This document shows, piece by piece, positions 54,348-64,000 of a stretch of 64,000 nucleotides of DNA. This DNA is from Bacillota bacterium. Lineage in GTDB: Bacteria; Sysuimicrobiota; Sysuimicrobiia; Sysuimicrobiales; Segetimicrobiaceae. The DNA lies in NCBI GenBank assembly GCA_021324295.1, contig JAJPJJ010000044.1, forward strand, positions 1 through 64,000. The letters are read 5' to 3'. The notes beneath the pieces were generated by a model. That model was not told the DNA's origin, did not search any database, and worked only from the letters and a program-made list of their open reading frames with translations. Each line of letters starts with the position of its first letter. The first letter of the stretch is position 1. The translations under genes were made by a program, and so were the position numbers.

Positions 54348-55279
54348 TCCTCGCAGCCTTCGAAGTAACCGCAGCGCGGACAGCGCAGGCGGCACCACAC
54401 GGTGAACATCCCGGCGCCACAGGCCGGGCACCGGGGGCCGGCATCCCGTGCCGGCGCGGTCTCGGAGCGAACGGACCGCGCCGGCCCGCCCGCGCCGGGC
54501 AGGCCGGCGCGGTCGTAGTGCACGCGCACGAGGTACAGACCGTGCGGCGGCGCGGTGGGCCCGGCCCGCCGGCTCGTGGGATCGGCCAGGAACTCCCCGG
54601 GCGCGGCGACGGGGAGCCGGCCGGTACCGACGCGCACGAGCGTGCCAACGAGGATCCTGACCATGTGCCGGAGGAACCGGTCGGCCGTGATGGTCAGCGT
54701 GACGCGGTCGCCGCTGCGCTGCCAGGCCGCGTCGAGCACGGTGCAGGTGGTGGTCTTGGGGTTGCTGCCGACGCCGTGGTAGGCGGCGAAGTCGTGCCGG
54801 CCGAGGAAGGCCGCGAGCGCCCGCTGCATCGCCTCCACATCGAGGGGCTCCGGCACGTGATACGCGCGGTGGCGGAGGAGGGCCGACGGCGCGGGGCGGT
54901 TCAGGATCTCGTACCGGTAGGCGCGCGCCAGCGCGTCGAAGCGCGGATGGAACCGCTCCGGCACCTCGTCCGCGCCGAGCACGCGGATGTCCGCCGGCAG
55001 GTGCGCGTTGAGCGCCGCGGGGAACCGGTCCGCGGGGATGCGGCTCGTGGTCGCGAAACACGCAACCTGCCCGCACGCGTGGACGCCGGCATCGGTGCGC
55101 CCGGCGCCGGTCACCGCCGCCGGCTCGCCCGCGATCTCCCGCACGGCGGCCTCGAGCGTCGCCTGGACCGACGGCGCGCCCGCGGAAGCGGCGCCGGACT
55201 GGCGCTGCCACCCGCAGTAGCCCGTCCCATCGTACTCGACTACGAGCCTGATCGTCCGCATGCCGCCCACCCGCTGCAC
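54344..55279 (-). CDS. truA: tRNA pseudouridine synthase A with C-terminal zinc-ribbon extension
   Basis: LVVEYDGTGYCGWQRQ, AGRTDAGVHACGQVACF, ALNAHLPADIRVLGADEVPERFHPRFDALARAYRY; extension CPACGAGMFTVWCRLRCPRCGYFEGCED. Confidence 0.95.
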   Translation of the reverse strand: MQRVGGMRTIRLVVEYDGTGYCGWQRQSGAASAGAPSVQATLEAAVREIAGEPAAVTGAGRTDAGVHACGQVACFATTSRIPADRFPAALNAHLPADIRVLGADEVPERFHPRFDALARAYRYEILNRPAPSALLRHRAYHVPEPLDVEAMQRALAAFLGRHDFAAYHGVGSNPKTTTCTVLDAAWQRSGDRVTLTITADRFLRHMVRILVGTLVRVGTGRLPVAAPGEFLADPTSRRAGPTAPPHGLYLVRVHYDRAGLPGAGGPARSVRSETAPARDAGPRCPACGAGMFTVWCRLRCPRCGYFEGCED

Positions 55280-55356
55280 AAGCGTTCCGTGCCAGGTACG
55301 GTAGGTCGGTCAGGTCTGCCCGTCGCGGCCGGTCGTCGCCAGGGCGCGATGCCGCA

Positions 55357-56178
55357 CTAGGGCGCGTGCCAGGCGGCGGGCGGCCCGAGCGCCACGGCGA
55401 TGGCGACGGCGACCACCGCGAGCGCGACGTAGTCGGCTCGACGCATCTCGAGCTGCCGCATCCGCGTGCGGTGCTCTCCGCCGCGGTAGCAGCGCGCCTC
55501 CATCGCGAGCGCGAGCGCGTCGGCCCGCCGGAAGGCGCCGACGAACAGCGGCACCAGCAGCGGCACGAGCGCCCTCGCCCGGCGCACCAGGCTGCCCTGG
55601 GAAAACTCCGCGCCGCGCGCCATCTGCGCCTTCATGATCTTCTCGGTCTCCTCGAGGAGCGTCGGGATGAACCGGAGGGCGATCGTCATCATCAGCGCGA
55701 GCTCGTGCGCGGGGACGCCGGCCCGCCGGAACGGCCTCAGGAGCCGCTCCATGCCGTCGGTCAACTCCACCGGCGACGTGGTGAACATCATCAGGGTCGT
55801 CGCCACCACCAGCAGCACGACGCGGTACCCGTAGAACGCGCCGAGCAGGAGGTTCTCCCGGGTCACCACCAGCGGTCCCCGGCGGAACACGGGGTGACCG
55901 CCGCCCTCCCCGAAGAGAACCTGCAGCGCGACGGCGATCGCGAGCAGCCAGAATACCGGCCGCAGGCCCCGCACGACGTAGCCGGGGGCGATGCGTCCGG
56001 CTGCGATCGCGGCGGCCAGGAAGACGGTCAGCACGGCGAGCCCGGCGAAGGTGCCGATCGCGAAGGTGCCCGCGACGAGGGCGAGCGCGGCCAGGATCTT
56101 CGTCCGGGGGTCCAGGCGATGCACGGGCGACTCGACGGGGACGTACTGGCCGAACGCGAAGCTCCTAAGAAGCTCCAC
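55357..56178 (-). CDS. ecfT: ECF transporter transmembrane component EcfT
   Basis: SPVHRLDPRTKILAALALVAGTFAIG; MARGAEFSQGSLVRRARALVPLLVPLFVGAFRRADALALAMEARCYRGG (ARG/ARC-type motifs). Confidence 0.94.
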   Translation of the reverse strand: MELLRSFAFGQYVPVESPVHRLDPRTKILAALALVAGTFAIGTFAGLAVLTVFLAAAIAAGRIAPGYVVRGLRPVFWLLAIAVALQVLFGEGGGHPVFRRGPLVVTRENLLLGAFYGYRVVLLVVATTLMMFTTSPVELTDGMERLLRPFRRAGVPAHELALMMTIALRFIPTLLEETEKIMKAQMARGAEFSQGSLVRRARALVPLLVPLFVGAFRRADALALAMEARCYRGGEHRTRMRQLEMRRADYVALAVVAVAIAVALGPPAAWHAP

Positions 56179-57031
56179 GCGCCCTCACCGCCACCGCCTC
56201 CAGGATCGCCGCCCGGCCTTCCTCGACCGTGAGAACGTCGGGCCGCACCGGAAGCCCGCGCTCCCGCAGGCGCTGCGCGCACAGGGTGACCTGCGGCAGC
56301 CCGAGGCCGAGCGCCGCCAAGCGGGCCGGGTCGGCGAACACCGAGCGCGCGGCGCCGTCCGCGACGACTCGCCCGCGGTCCATCACGATGAGCCGCCGGC
56401 AGAGTCGCGCGACGGCATCCATGCTGTGGGAGACCAGCACGATCGTGAGACCTCGCTCGTCGTGCAGCCGCCGGATGTGGTCGAGGATCTCCTGCCGGCT
56501 CAGGGGATCCAGCCCCGCCGTCGGCTCGTCCAGGATCAGCATCCGCGGTTCCATCGCCAGGATCCCGGCGATCGCGACGCGCCGCATCTCCCCGTTGCTG
56601 AGGGCAAACGGCGACCGTGGGCCGAACCGGTCGGGGTCGAGGCCGACGCGCTCCAGCGCGCCGCGGACGCGGCGGTCGAGTTCCTGGCCGGCCACGCCCA
56701 GGTTCCGGGGGCCGAAGGCCACATCGGCAGACACGGTCTCCTCGAAGAGCTGGTGCTCGGGGTACTGGAACAGGAGACCGATCTGCTGCCGGAGCCTCCG
56801 GCGGTCCACTTCGCGGGCGTGGATGTCGACGTCGTCCAGGTAGACGCGCCCGCGCGTGGGCCGCAGCAGGCCGTTGAAGTGCTGGACGAGCGTGGATTTG
56901 CCGGAGCCGGTCGCGCCGATGATGCCCACGATCTCGCCGGAGCGGATCTCGAGCGAGACGTCCGCGAGCGCCGTGGTCTCCACCGGCGTCCCGCGCTGGT
57001 AGACGTACGTGACGGACTCGCAACGAATCAT
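56165..57031 (-). CDS. ecfA2: ECF transporter ATPase EcfA2
   Basis: IIGATGSGKSTLVQHFNGLLRPTRGRVYLDDVDIHA, LLFQYPEHQLFEETVSADVAFGPRNLG, LSNGEMRRVAIAGILAMEPRMLILDEPTAGLDP. Confidence 0.95.
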   Translation of the reverse strand: MIRCESVTYVYQRGTPVETTALADVSLEIRSGEIVGIIGATGSGKSTLVQHFNGLLRPTRGRVYLDDVDIHAREVDRRRLRQQIGLLFQYPEHQLFEETVSADVAFGPRNLGVAGQELDRRVRGALERVGLDPDRFGPRSPFALSNGEMRRVAIAGILAMEPRMLILDEPTAGLDPLSRQEILDHIRRLHDERGLTIVLVSHSMDAVARLCRRLIVMDRGRVVADGAARSVFADPARLAALGLGLPQVTLCAQRLRERGLPVRPDVLTVEEGRAAILEAVAVRARGAS

Positions 57032-57038
57032 GGGCGCG

Positions 57039-57902
57039 TCACGGGGCTGCGCCGAGGGGCGAGAGGGCCTCCACGAGCTGCTCCACGGTGAGGATGCCGG
57101 GCGGGAGCGGCAGGCCCGAGGCGGCCAGGAGCCGAGCGAGGCGGGCGATCGGTGGCGGCTCGATCCGCAGCCGCGCCAGCGGCTCGGCACGGCTGAAGAC
57201 CTCGGCGGGGGGTCCCGCCAGCGCGACGCGGCCGTCCGCGAGCACCACGACGCGGTCGGCGAGCGCCGCCTCCTCCATCGCGTGGGTGATGAGCACGAGC
57301 GCCAGGCCCTCGTGCCGGCACAGCCGCAGCGCGGTCTCCATCACCTCCGCCTGGCCCCGCGGGTCGAGCATCGCGGTCGCCTCGTCGAGGACGAGGCACC
57401 GGGGGCGCATCGCAAGCACGCCGGCGATCGCGACCCGCTGCTTCTGCCCGCCCGAGAGCAGGTGCGGCGGGCGGCGCCGGAGGTGCTCGAGCCCCACCAG
57501 CCGCAGCGCCGCATCCACCCGCGCGCGGATCTCCGCGGGCGGCAAGCCGAGGTTTTCACAGCCGAACGCGACGTCCTCCTCTACGATCGCGGCGACGAGC
57601 TGGTCGTCCGGGTTCTCGAAGATCATCCCGACGCGCTGGCGCACGTCCCACACGCGGTCGGCGTCGCGCGTATCGATGCCGTCGACACGCACCGCCCCGG
57701 AGGTCGGGGTCAAGAGGGCGTTGAGGTGCTTGGCGAGGGTGCTCTTGCCGGAGCCGTTACCGCCGATGAGCGCGACGCATTCGCCGGGCGACACATCGAG
57801 GTCGACGCCGCGGAGCGCCGGCACCGCGTCGGGCGTGCCCGCGCGGTACACGTGGTGGAGCTCCCGGACCTCGATGATCGGCGGACCCGTGGAGCGCGTC
57901 AG
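57039..57902 (-). CDS. ecfA1: ECF transporter ATPase EcfA1 (likely non-ATG/GTG start)
   Basis: LIGGNGSGKSTLAKHLNALLTPTSGAVRVDGIDT, MIFENPDDQLVAAIVEEDVAFGCENLGLPP, LSGGQKQRVAIAGVLAMRPRCLVLDEATAMLDP. The in-frame conserved N-terminus IIEVRELHHVYRAG lies upstream of the track start at 57851. Confidence 0.93.
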   Translation of the reverse strand: MTRSTGPPIIEVRELHHVYRAGTPDAVPALRGVDLDVSPGECVALIGGNGSGKSTLAKHLNALLTPTSGAVRVDGIDTRDADRVWDVRQRVGMIFENPDDQLVAAIVEEDVAFGCENLGLPPAEIRARVDAALRLVGLEHLRRRPPHLLSGGQKQRVAIAGVLAMRPRCLVLDEATAMLDPRGQAEVMETALRLCRHEGLALVLITHAMEEAALADRVVVLADGRVALAGPPAEVFSRAEPLARLRIEPPPIARLARLLAASGLPLPPGILTVEQLVEALSPLGAAP

Positions 57903-57905
57903 AGC

Positions 57906-58256
57906 CTACTTCACCAGCTCGAGCAGCGCCATCGGCGCCCCATCGCCGCGGCGGACGCCGGTGCGCACGATCCGGATGTATCCGCCGCGCCCCTTCTGGT
58001 AGCGGGGCGCGACCGTCTCGAACAGCCGCCGGAGGACCGCCCGGTCGGTCACCAGCCGGGCCGCCTGGCGCCGGGCGTGGAGGTCGTTCTGGAGCGCAAG
58101 ATCGATCAGGCGGTCGGCCACCTTCTTGACCTCTTTGGCCTTGGCCTCCGTCGTCCGGACGCGCTCCTCGCGAAGCAGCGCCGCAGCGAGGCTGCGGAAC
58201 AGGGCGGTCCGCGCCCCCGTGTCCCGCCCAAGGCGGCGTCCCCTCTGCCCGAGCAT
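57906..58256 (-). CDS. rplQ: 50S ribosomal protein L17
   Basis: LGRDTGARTALFRSLAAALLREERVRTTEAKAKEVKKVADRLIDLAL; GYIRIVRTGVRRGDGAPMALLELV. Confidence 0.97.
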   Translation of the reverse strand: MLGQRGRRLGRDTGARTALFRSLAAALLREERVRTTEAKAKEVKKVADRLIDLALQNDLHARRQAARLVTDRAVLRRLFETVAPRYQKGRGGYIRIVRTGVRRGDGAPMALLELVK

Positions 58257-58329
58257 GACCTACTCCGCCTCCCGTCTCATGCCGGTCCGCCCGCGGACCC
58301 CCTCACCGCCCGGGAGCCGCCGAGGGGCG

Positions 58330-59256
58330 TCACGCCCCTCTCCGGCGCAGCTCGAGCCCGAGGGCCGCGAGCTTCTCTTTGACCTCGTCGAGGGACTTGC
58401 GGCCGAAGTTCTTGACGTTGACGACCTCGTCCTCGGTCCGCTGGAGCAGATCGCCCACGGTGTTGATCCCGGCGCGCTTCAGGCAGTTGTACGGCCGGAC
58501 CGAGAGATCCAGTTCCTCGATCGGCATATTCGCGACCTTGCTCGTCTCCTCCGGCTGCGGGCCGACGGCGACCTCGGCGCCTACGGCCGGGCCGGCGAAC
58601 AGGCGGAAGTAGTCGATGAGGAGGCGCGACGATTCCTGCAGCGCCTCCTCCGGCCGGATGCTGCCGTCCGTCCAGACCTCCAGGACGAGCCGGTCGTAGT
58701 CGGTCGCGTGTCCGACGCGGGTATCCTCGACGGTGTAGTTGACCTTCTGGATCGGCGAGAACACGGAGTCCACCGGGATCACGCCGATCACGTGCTCGCT
58801 CTTGCGGTGCCGCTCGGCCGGGACGTAGCCTTTGCCGCGCTCGACTACCAGCTCCATCACCAGGTGCGCGTTCTTGCCGTCGAGCGTGGCGATGTGCAGG
58901 TCGGGGTTCAGGATCTCCACCTCGGCGTCCGGCTGCAGGTCCCCCGCGGTGACCTCCCGCTTCCCCTTGACGTCCAGCCGCAGCAGCTTCGGCTTGTCGC
59001 TGTGCAGCTTGAACGACAGTTCCTTGAGATTCAGGATGAGCTGCGTCACGTCCTCGACCACGCCCGGGACCGTGGAGAACTCGTGGAGCACGTTCTCGAT
59101 CTTCACCGAGGTCACGGCCGCCCCCGGGATCGAGGACAGCAGGACCCGGCGCAGGGCATTCCCCAGCGTGACGCCGAACCCGCGCTCAAGCGGCTCCACG
59201 ACGAACTTGCCGTACGTGTCCGAGAGCTCTGCGTACTCGATCTTGGGCTTCGTCAT
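58330..59256 (-). CDS. rpoA: DNA-directed RNA polymerase subunit alpha
   Basis: [64 protein letters not shown]; alpha-[56 protein letters not shown]. Confidence 0.98.
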   Translation of the reverse strand: MTKPKIEYAELSDTYGKFVVEPLERGFGVTLGNALRRVLLSSIPGAAVTSVKIENVLHEFSTVPGVVEDVTQLILNLKELSFKLHSDKPKLLRLDVKGKREVTAGDLQPDAEVEILNPDLHIATLDGKNAHLVMELVVERGKGYVPAERHRKSEHVIGVIPVDSVFSPIQKVNYTVEDTRVGHATDYDRLVLEVWTDGSIRPEEALQESSRLLIDYFRLFAGPAVGAEVAVGPQPEETSKVANMPIEELDLSVRPYNCLKRAGINTVGDLLQRTEDEVVNVKNFGRKSLDEVKEKLAALGLELRRRGA

Positions 59257-59375
59257 CTCCCACACGCCCGCCAACCCCCTCTTCCACCCCAGCACATCGC
59301 CGGTCAGCGCCTCGCCGGGGGCCCCGGACCCTTGAGCGCGCACCATGGTCAGCATCGGCTCATCCATCATCGCCG

Positions 59376-60002
59376 CTACCTCGAGTAGTATTCCACGATC
59401 AGCTGCTCGTGCACCGGCACGTCGATGTCCTCGCGGGCGGGCAGGGTCAGCATCCGCCCGGTCAGGGTCTCCGGGTGGTACTCCAGCCAGCCGGGCAACC
59501 CGTGGCTCGGGGCGGCTCCCTGCAGCGCCTTGAAGTAGGTGAGGTTCCGGCTGCCGGCGGCGACGCTCACGGTGGACCCGGGCCGCACGAGGAACGACGG
59601 GATCGTCACCCGCCGCCCGTCGACGTCGATGTGGCCGTGCACGACGAGCTGACGCGCCTCCTTGCGGCTGGGCGCGATCCCCAACCGGTAGACCACGTTA
59701 TCGAGGCGGCTCTCCAGGATCTGCAGCAGGCGGGTCCCGGTCACGCCCTTCGCCCGCGCCGCCATCTGGAAGTACCGCTTGAACTGACCCTCGAACACCC
59801 CGTAGAACCGGCGCAGCCGCTGCTTCTCCCTGAGGCGCACCGCGAAGTCCGAGGGCTTCCGGCGGCTCGGGCCGTGCATGCCCGGGGGCGTGGTGTCCTT
59901 GGCCACCGGGCACTTGTCCGTGTAGCACTTCTCGCCTTTGAGGTAGAGCTTCATGCCCTCCCGCCGGCACAGGCGGCAGACCGCGTCATGATACCGTCCC
60001 AT
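59376..60002 (-). CDS. rpsD: 30S ribosomal protein S4
   Basis: [87 protein letters not shown] (S4 domain). Confidence 0.98.
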   Translation of the reverse strand: MGRYHDAVCRLCRREGMKLYLKGEKCYTDKCPVAKDTTPPGMHGPSRRKPSDFAVRLREKQRLRRFYGVFEGQFKRYFQMAARAKGVTGTRLLQILESRLDNVVYRLGIAPSRKEARQLVVHGHIDVDGRRVTIPSFLVRPGSTVSVAAGSRNLTYFKALQGAAPSHGLPGWLEYHPETLTGRMLTLPAREDIDVPVHEQLIVEYYSR

Positions 60003-60015
60003 GAGGCCTCCTCGC

Positions 60016-60405
60016 CTACACCCGGCGCCGCTTCGGCGGCCGGCACCCGTTGTGCGGGATGGGCGTGACGTCCTTGATGAGGTTCACCTCGAGGCCGGCC
60101 GCCTGCAGCGAGCGGATCGCCGCCTCCCGCCCGGCGCCGGGCCCCTTGACGTAGACCTCGACCTGGCGGAGGCCGTGCTCCATCGCCTTCCGCGCCGCGT
60201 TCTCCGCGGCCAATCCGGCCGCGAACGGGGTGCCCTTGCGCGATCCCTTGAACCCGGCCGTTCCCGCGCTCGCCCAGGCGATCACGTTACCGCTCAAATC
60301 GCTGATCGTGACCACCGTATTGTTGAACGTCGACTGGATGTGCGCGATGCCCGCCGGGATGTTCTTGCGCTCCCTGCGCCTCCCCCGTGTCGCCGGCCTC
60401 GCCAT
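60016..60405 (-). CDS. rpsK: 30S ribosomal protein S11
   Basis: [109 protein letters not shown]. Confidence 0.98.
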   Translation of the reverse strand: MARPATRGRRRERKNIPAGIAHIQSTFNNTVVTISDLSGNVIAWASAGTAGFKGSRKGTPFAAGLAAENAARKAMEHGLRQVEVYVKGPGAGREAAIRSLQAAGLEVNLIKDVTPIPHNGCRPPKRRRV

Positions 60406-60426
60406 GCCGCCCTGCCTCCCCGTCCG

Positions 60427-60822
60427 CTATGATGCCGCGGCGCCGGGCGTGGCCTTCGCCCGCCGCGCGCCCACGGTCTTGCGCGGCCCCTTCCGGGTCC
60501 GCGCGTTGGTGCGGGTGCGCTGGCCCCGCACCGGCAGGCCGCGCCGGTGCCGTAGGCCGCGGTAGCAGCCGATCTCGATCAGGCGCCGGATGTCCATCGC
60601 CACGTCCCGGCGCAGGTCTCCCTCGACTTTGTAGTTGCGGTCGATGACCTCGCGCAGGCGCGTGACTTCCTCCTCGGTGAGGCTGCGGACCCGCGTGTCG
60701 GGGTTGATCCCCGTGATCTGGAGGATCTCCCCGGCCCGGCTCCGGCCGATCCCGTAGATGTACGTCAGCGCCACCTCGACCCGCTTGTCCCGCGGGAGAT
60801 CCACCCCGGCGATGCGCGCCAT
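60427..60822 (-). CDS. rpsM: 30S ribosomal protein S13
   Basis: [66 protein letters not shown]. Confidence 0.98.
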   Translation of the reverse strand: MARIAGVDLPRDKRVEVALTYIYGIGRSRAGEILQITGINPDTRVRSLTEEEVTRLREVIDRNYKVEGDLRRDVAMDIRRLIEIGCYRGLRHRRGLPVRGQRTRTNARTRKGPRKTVGARRAKATPGAAAS

Positions 60823-60852
60823 GCGATCAGCCCCTCCCTCGCCGACAGCGCT

Positions 60853-60966
60853 CTAACCTTGCTTTTGCTTGTGCTTCGGGTTCTCGCAGATCACCATCAC
60901 GCGATTGCCGCGCTTGATGATCCGGCACTTCTCGCAGATCTTCCGAACGGACGCTCGCACCTTCAT
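60853..60966 (-). CDS. rpmJ: 50S ribosomal protein L36 (missing from the ORF track)
   Basis: Hand-translated [37 protein letters not shown]; zinc-binding Cys/His residues intact. Confidence 0.97.
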   Translation of the reverse strand: MKVRASVRKICEKCRIIKRGNRVMVICENPKHKQKQG

Positions 60967-61013
60967 GCTCCCGCTCCTCAGTCGAGATCGGCCTGGCGCG
61001 CGGGGGCGAGGCT

Positions 61014-61232
61014 CTACCGGAACCGGTACGTGATTCGTCCCCGCGTTGGATCGTAGGGCGAGAGCTCGACCTTCACACGATCCCCCGGCAGGATGCGGAT
61101 GAAGTGGATGCGCATCTTCCCGGAGATGTGCGCCAGGACCTTGTGGCCCGACGCCAGCTCCACCCGAAACATCGCGTTGGGGAGGACCTCGACGACCGTG
61201 CCCTCGACCTCGATGACATCCTTCTTGGCCAT
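61014..61232 (-). CDS. infA: Translation initiation factor IF-1
   Basis: [72 protein letters not shown]. Confidence 0.98.
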   Translation of the reverse strand: MAKKDVIEVEGTVVEVLPNAMFRVELASGHKVLAHISGKMRIHFIRILPGDRVKVELSPYDPTRGRITYRFR

Positions 61233-61326
61233 CTCCCCCCTCGATCCGCCCGGCGGGGCCGCCGGGGTCCGCGCGCGACGCCGCATCGTGGGGCCCGGCG
61301 CCGCTATTGCACCCGACAAATCCCCA

Positions 61327-62091
61327 TTATACTGATGCATCCTCGGGAAGTCTAGTCAAGACGTCGGCGCCCGACTCCGTGACGGCGACCGTGTGCTCGA
61401 AGTGGGCGGACGGCTTGTGGTCCCGGGTCCTGACCGTCCATCCGTCCGGGTCCACCGTGACCTCGTGCGTCCCCGCGTTGACCATCGGCTCGATCGCGAG
61501 GGTCATCCCCGGCCGGAGGACGACCCCGCTGCCCGGCCGCCCGAAGTTGGGCACCTGCGGCTCCTCGTGCAGCCGCCGCCCCACCCCGTGCCCGGCAAAG
61601 TCCCGCACGACCGAGTAACCGTGGCGCTCCGCGTGTCGCTGGATCGCGGCGCCCACGTCGCCGAGCCGCGCGCCCGGCCGCGCCGCCCGGATCCCCTGCT
61701 CCAACGCGCCCTCGGCGACCCGCAGGAGCCGCCGCAGCTCCTCCGTCACGGTCCCGACCGGCACGGTCGTCGCGATGTCTCCGTGGAACCCTTCGATGAC
61801 CGCGCCGAGGTCCAGGCTGACGATCTCGCCCTCCCGGAGGCGGCGGCGGCCGGGGATGCCGTGCACGACCTCGTCGTTCACCGAGACGCACAGGCTCGCC
61901 GGGAACCCCCGGTACCCCAGGAACGACGGCACGCCTCCCAGCTCCCGGATGCGGTCCTCGGCGATCCGGTCCAGCGCCCGGGTCTCCACCCCGGGCCGCA
62001 CGGCGCGCGCGACCTCCAAGAGGGCCAGGGCGGCGACCCGGCAGGCCCGGCGCATCGCGGACAGCTCGGCCGGAGACTTGAGGTCGATCAT
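61327..62091 (-). CDS. map: Type I methionine aminopeptidase
   Basis: [91 protein letters not shown]. Confidence 0.97.
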   Translation of the reverse strand: MIDLKSPAELSAMRRACRVAALALLEVARAVRPGVETRALDRIAEDRIRELGGVPSFLGYRGFPASLCVSVNDEVVHGIPGRRRLREGEIVSLDLGAVIEGFHGDIATTVPVGTVTEELRRLLRVAEGALEQGIRAARPGARLGDVGAAIQRHAERHGYSVVRDFAGHGVGRRLHEEPQVPNFGRPGSGVVLRPGMTLAIEPMVNAGTHEVTVDPDGWTVRTRDHKPSAHFEHTVAVTESGADVLTRLPEDASV

Positions 62092-62754
62092 TCAGTACCC
62101 TCGGCCCGCCCGCGACTGCACGAACTCCCGGATCTCCGCGTAGACATCCGCCACCGGCCCTTCCGCGTTGACCGTCAGGAACAGCCCCCGTTGCCTGTAG
62201 TAGTCGACGAGCGGCGCGGTCCACTGGCGGAACACCTGCAGCCGGTGGAGCACGGTCTCCGGCGCATCGTCCCGTCGCTGCACGAGCTCGGTGCCGTCCA
62301 GGTCGCACCGGCCCGGGACGCGCGGCGGCTTGAAGTCCACGTGGTAGATCGCGCCGCACGTTGGGCAGACGCGCCGGCCGGTGAGCCGCTTCAGGAGCAC
62401 CTCCTCGCGGCTCTCAAAGAAGACGACCGCGTCCAGGCTGCGGCGCCACTCCCCGAGCATCTGATCGAGCGCGTCCGCCTGCGCGAGCGTCCGCGGATAG
62501 CCGTCGAGGATGAACCCCCTCTGGCAGTCGGGCTCGCTGAGGCGCGTCCGGACGACCTCGTGCATCACACCGTCCGGCACCAAGTCCCCCCGCTGCATGT
62601 ACGCTTGGGCGAGCCGGCCGACCTCGGTGCCCTCCCGGACGGCCTGCCGCAGGATATCGCCGGTAGAGATGTGAGGAATCCCGTGGCGCTCGCGGAAGAT
62701 CTCGGCCTGCGTCCCCTTCCCGGCGCCGGGCGGCCCCATGAAGATCAGCTGCAT
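62092..62754 (-). CDS. adk: Adenylate kinase (zinc-lid type)
   Basis: MQLIFMGPPGAGKGTQAEIFRERHGIPHISTGDILRQAV; GFILDGYPRTLAQADAL; lid CPTCGAIYHVDFKPPRVPGRCDLDG. Confidence 0.97.
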   Translation of the reverse strand: MQLIFMGPPGAGKGTQAEIFRERHGIPHISTGDILRQAVREGTEVGRLAQAYMQRGDLVPDGVMHEVVRTRLSEPDCQRGFILDGYPRTLAQADALDQMLGEWRRSLDAVVFFESREEVLLKRLTGRRVCPTCGAIYHVDFKPPRVPGRCDLDGTELVQRRDDAPETVLHRLQVFRQWTAPLVDYYRQRGLFLTVNAEGPVADVYAEIREFVQSRAGRGY

Positions 62755-62769
62755 CTCAGGCGGGCCCGG

Positions 62770-64000
62770 TCACTTCATGAAGCCCTCGTAGTGCCGCATG
62801 AGGACGTACGCCTCGATCTGCTTCATCGTCTCCAGGGCGACGCCGACCACGATGAGGAGCGAGGTCCCAGTCAGGTACAGCGTGAGCTGGCCGGTGAACT
62901 TGGCGAGAAAGATCGGGCCCACCGCGATCAGCCCCAGGAACAGCGCGCCGACCAGCGTGAGGCGTTCCAGGATGCGCGTCAGGTAGTCGGTCGTCGGCTT
63001 GCCCGGCCGGATCCCGGGGATGAACCCTCCGTACTTCTTGATGTTGTTGGAGACGTCCTCCGGATCGAAGCTGACCGCCGTGTAGAAGTACGTGAACACG
63101 ATGATGAGCGCGAAATAGAGGAGGCTCCCCACCGTGCCGCTCAGGGTGAGAAAGTTCCCGATCCGCTGCAGCCACTCGACCCGCGAGAACTGCGCGATCG
63201 TCGATGGGAACTGCATCACGGAGATGGCGAAGATGATCGGGATGACCCCGGCGGAGGCGATCCGGATCGGCAGGTGCGTCGTCTGGCCGCCGACCATCCG
63301 GCGCCCCACGATCCGCTTCGCGTACTGGATGGGGATCTTGCGCGCCGCCTGGGTGACGACCACGACCGCCACGATGCTGACGAGGATCACAAAGACATCC
63401 GCCAGCGCCCGGAACACCGACGCCTCGCCGACGTGCACCAGCCCGATCGTCTGGGCGAGCTCGTTGGGGAGGCGCGCCACGATGCCGGCGAAGATGATGA
63501 GGGAGACCCCGTTGCCGATCCCGTACTCCGTCATGATCTCGCCCATCCAGGTCAGGACCATCGTGCCGGCCACGAGCGTCGCCACGATCTCCGCCTGGAT
63601 GAGGGGCCGGGGGTCGGCGATCGCGCCGAGGTTACGGATCAGGACCGTCTGCCCCACGGCCTGGATGACGGCCAGGAACACCGAGAGGTAGAGGGTGTAC
63701 TGCCCGATCTTCCGCCGCCCGGCCTCGCCCTCCTCGCGGTGGATCTCCTTCAGGCGCGGGAAGACGACCTCGAGCAGGCTGAAGATGATCGAGGCGGTGA
63801 TGTACGGGAACACGCCGAGCGCAAACAGGGCGAACCGCGACAGCGCGCCGCCGACGAACAGGTCGATGAACCCGAACACGTTCCCCTGCTGCGAGAACAA
63901 CGTCTGCAGGCGCGCGACGTCGACGCCCGGTACCGGGATGTGCGACCCCAGCCGGAACAGCGCCAGCATGGCCATCGTGAACAGGAACTTGCGCCGGAGG
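62770..64000 (-). CDS. secY: Protein translocase subunit SecY (5' end beyond window)
   Basis: LFRLGSHIPVPGVDVARL; MGEIMTEYGIGNGVSLIIFAGIVARLP; GGFIPGIRPGKPTTDYL. The frame continues upstream of the ATG at 63975 to the window edge (LRRKFLFTMAML). Confidence 0.97.
   Translation of the reverse strand, partial: LRRKFLFTMAMLALFRLGSHIPVPGVDVARLQTLFSQQGNVFGFIDLFVGGALSRFALFALGVFPYITASIIFSLLEVVFPRLKEIHREEGEAGRRKIGQYTLYLSVFLAVIQAVGQTVLIRNLGAIADPRPLIQAEIVATLVAGTMVLTWMGEIMTEYGIGNGVSLIIFAGIVARLPNELAQTIGLVHVGEASVFRALADVFVILVSIVAVVVVTQAARKIPIQYAKRIVGRRMVGGQTTHLPIRIASAGVIPIIFAISVMQFPSTIAQFSRVEWLQRIGNFLTLSGTVGSLLYFALIIVFTYFYTAVSFDPEDVSNNIKKYGGFIPGIRPGKPTTDYLTRILERLTLVGALFLGLIAVGPIFLAKFTGQLTLYLTGTSLLIVVGVALETMKQIEAYVLMRHYEGFMK

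Noticed and set aside
1-64000. CRISPR array, known defence operon, prophage or biosynthetic gene cluster
   Set aside because: No regularly spaced repeat array, Cas motifs, phage structural genes or PKS/NRPS modules seen; the repeat-A tandem has no unique spacers.
1-64000. Known riboswitch classes (TPP, cobalamin, FMN, glycine, T-box)
   Set aside because: Scanned intergenic regions by eye for signature motifs and found none convincing; a covariance-model search would be needed to exclude them.

Overview
High-GC bacterial chromosome segment with about 50 supported protein genes, two tRNA genes and one tRNA 3' fragment. The right end (54.3-64 kb, minus strand) is a conserved core: secY-adk-map-infA-rpmJ-rpsM-rpsK-rpsD-rpoA-rplQ-ecfA1-ecfA2-ecfT-truA. 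The left end carries mreB, a MASE1/GAF/PP2C/HATPase/STAS signalling locus, a RelE/HigA-type toxin-antitoxin pair, murA, an IreB-family gene and ubiE/menG. The middle (11-51 kb) is rich in solute importers: a Ugp-type sugar system, two branched-chain-type (Liv) systems, and a SsuABC-like system with two permeases. These are embedded in a large catabolic gene train of amidohydrolases, an isochorismatase-fold hydrolase, M24 peptidases, dehydrogenases and cupins. The gene order and the IreB gene suggest an uncultured Terrabacteria/Firmicutes-like lineage (inference only). Best leads: (1) a tyrosine-integrase core-binding domain joined to a DUF4145-like C-terminus with no recombinase catalytic domain; (2) a ~78-nt repeat family shared by two transporter intergenic regions, with partly conserved pairing; (3) a second ~70-nt repeat family at three transporter/catabolic gene junctions; (4) TruA with a C-terminal zinc ribbon; (5) two clear single-base frame breaks (a fake ADH-ADH fusion and a split Liv binding protein) plus a possible third at MASE1/GAF; (6) a toxin-antitoxin promoter with an 18-bp perfect palindrome filling the -35/-10 spacer and an almost leaderless start; (7) an 18-bp-stem hairpin in a divergent intergenic region. 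No CRISPR array or complete transposon was seen. Many long ORFs in the track are GC-driven shadow ORFs and were rejected. All family calls come from reading motifs by eye; no database search was run.
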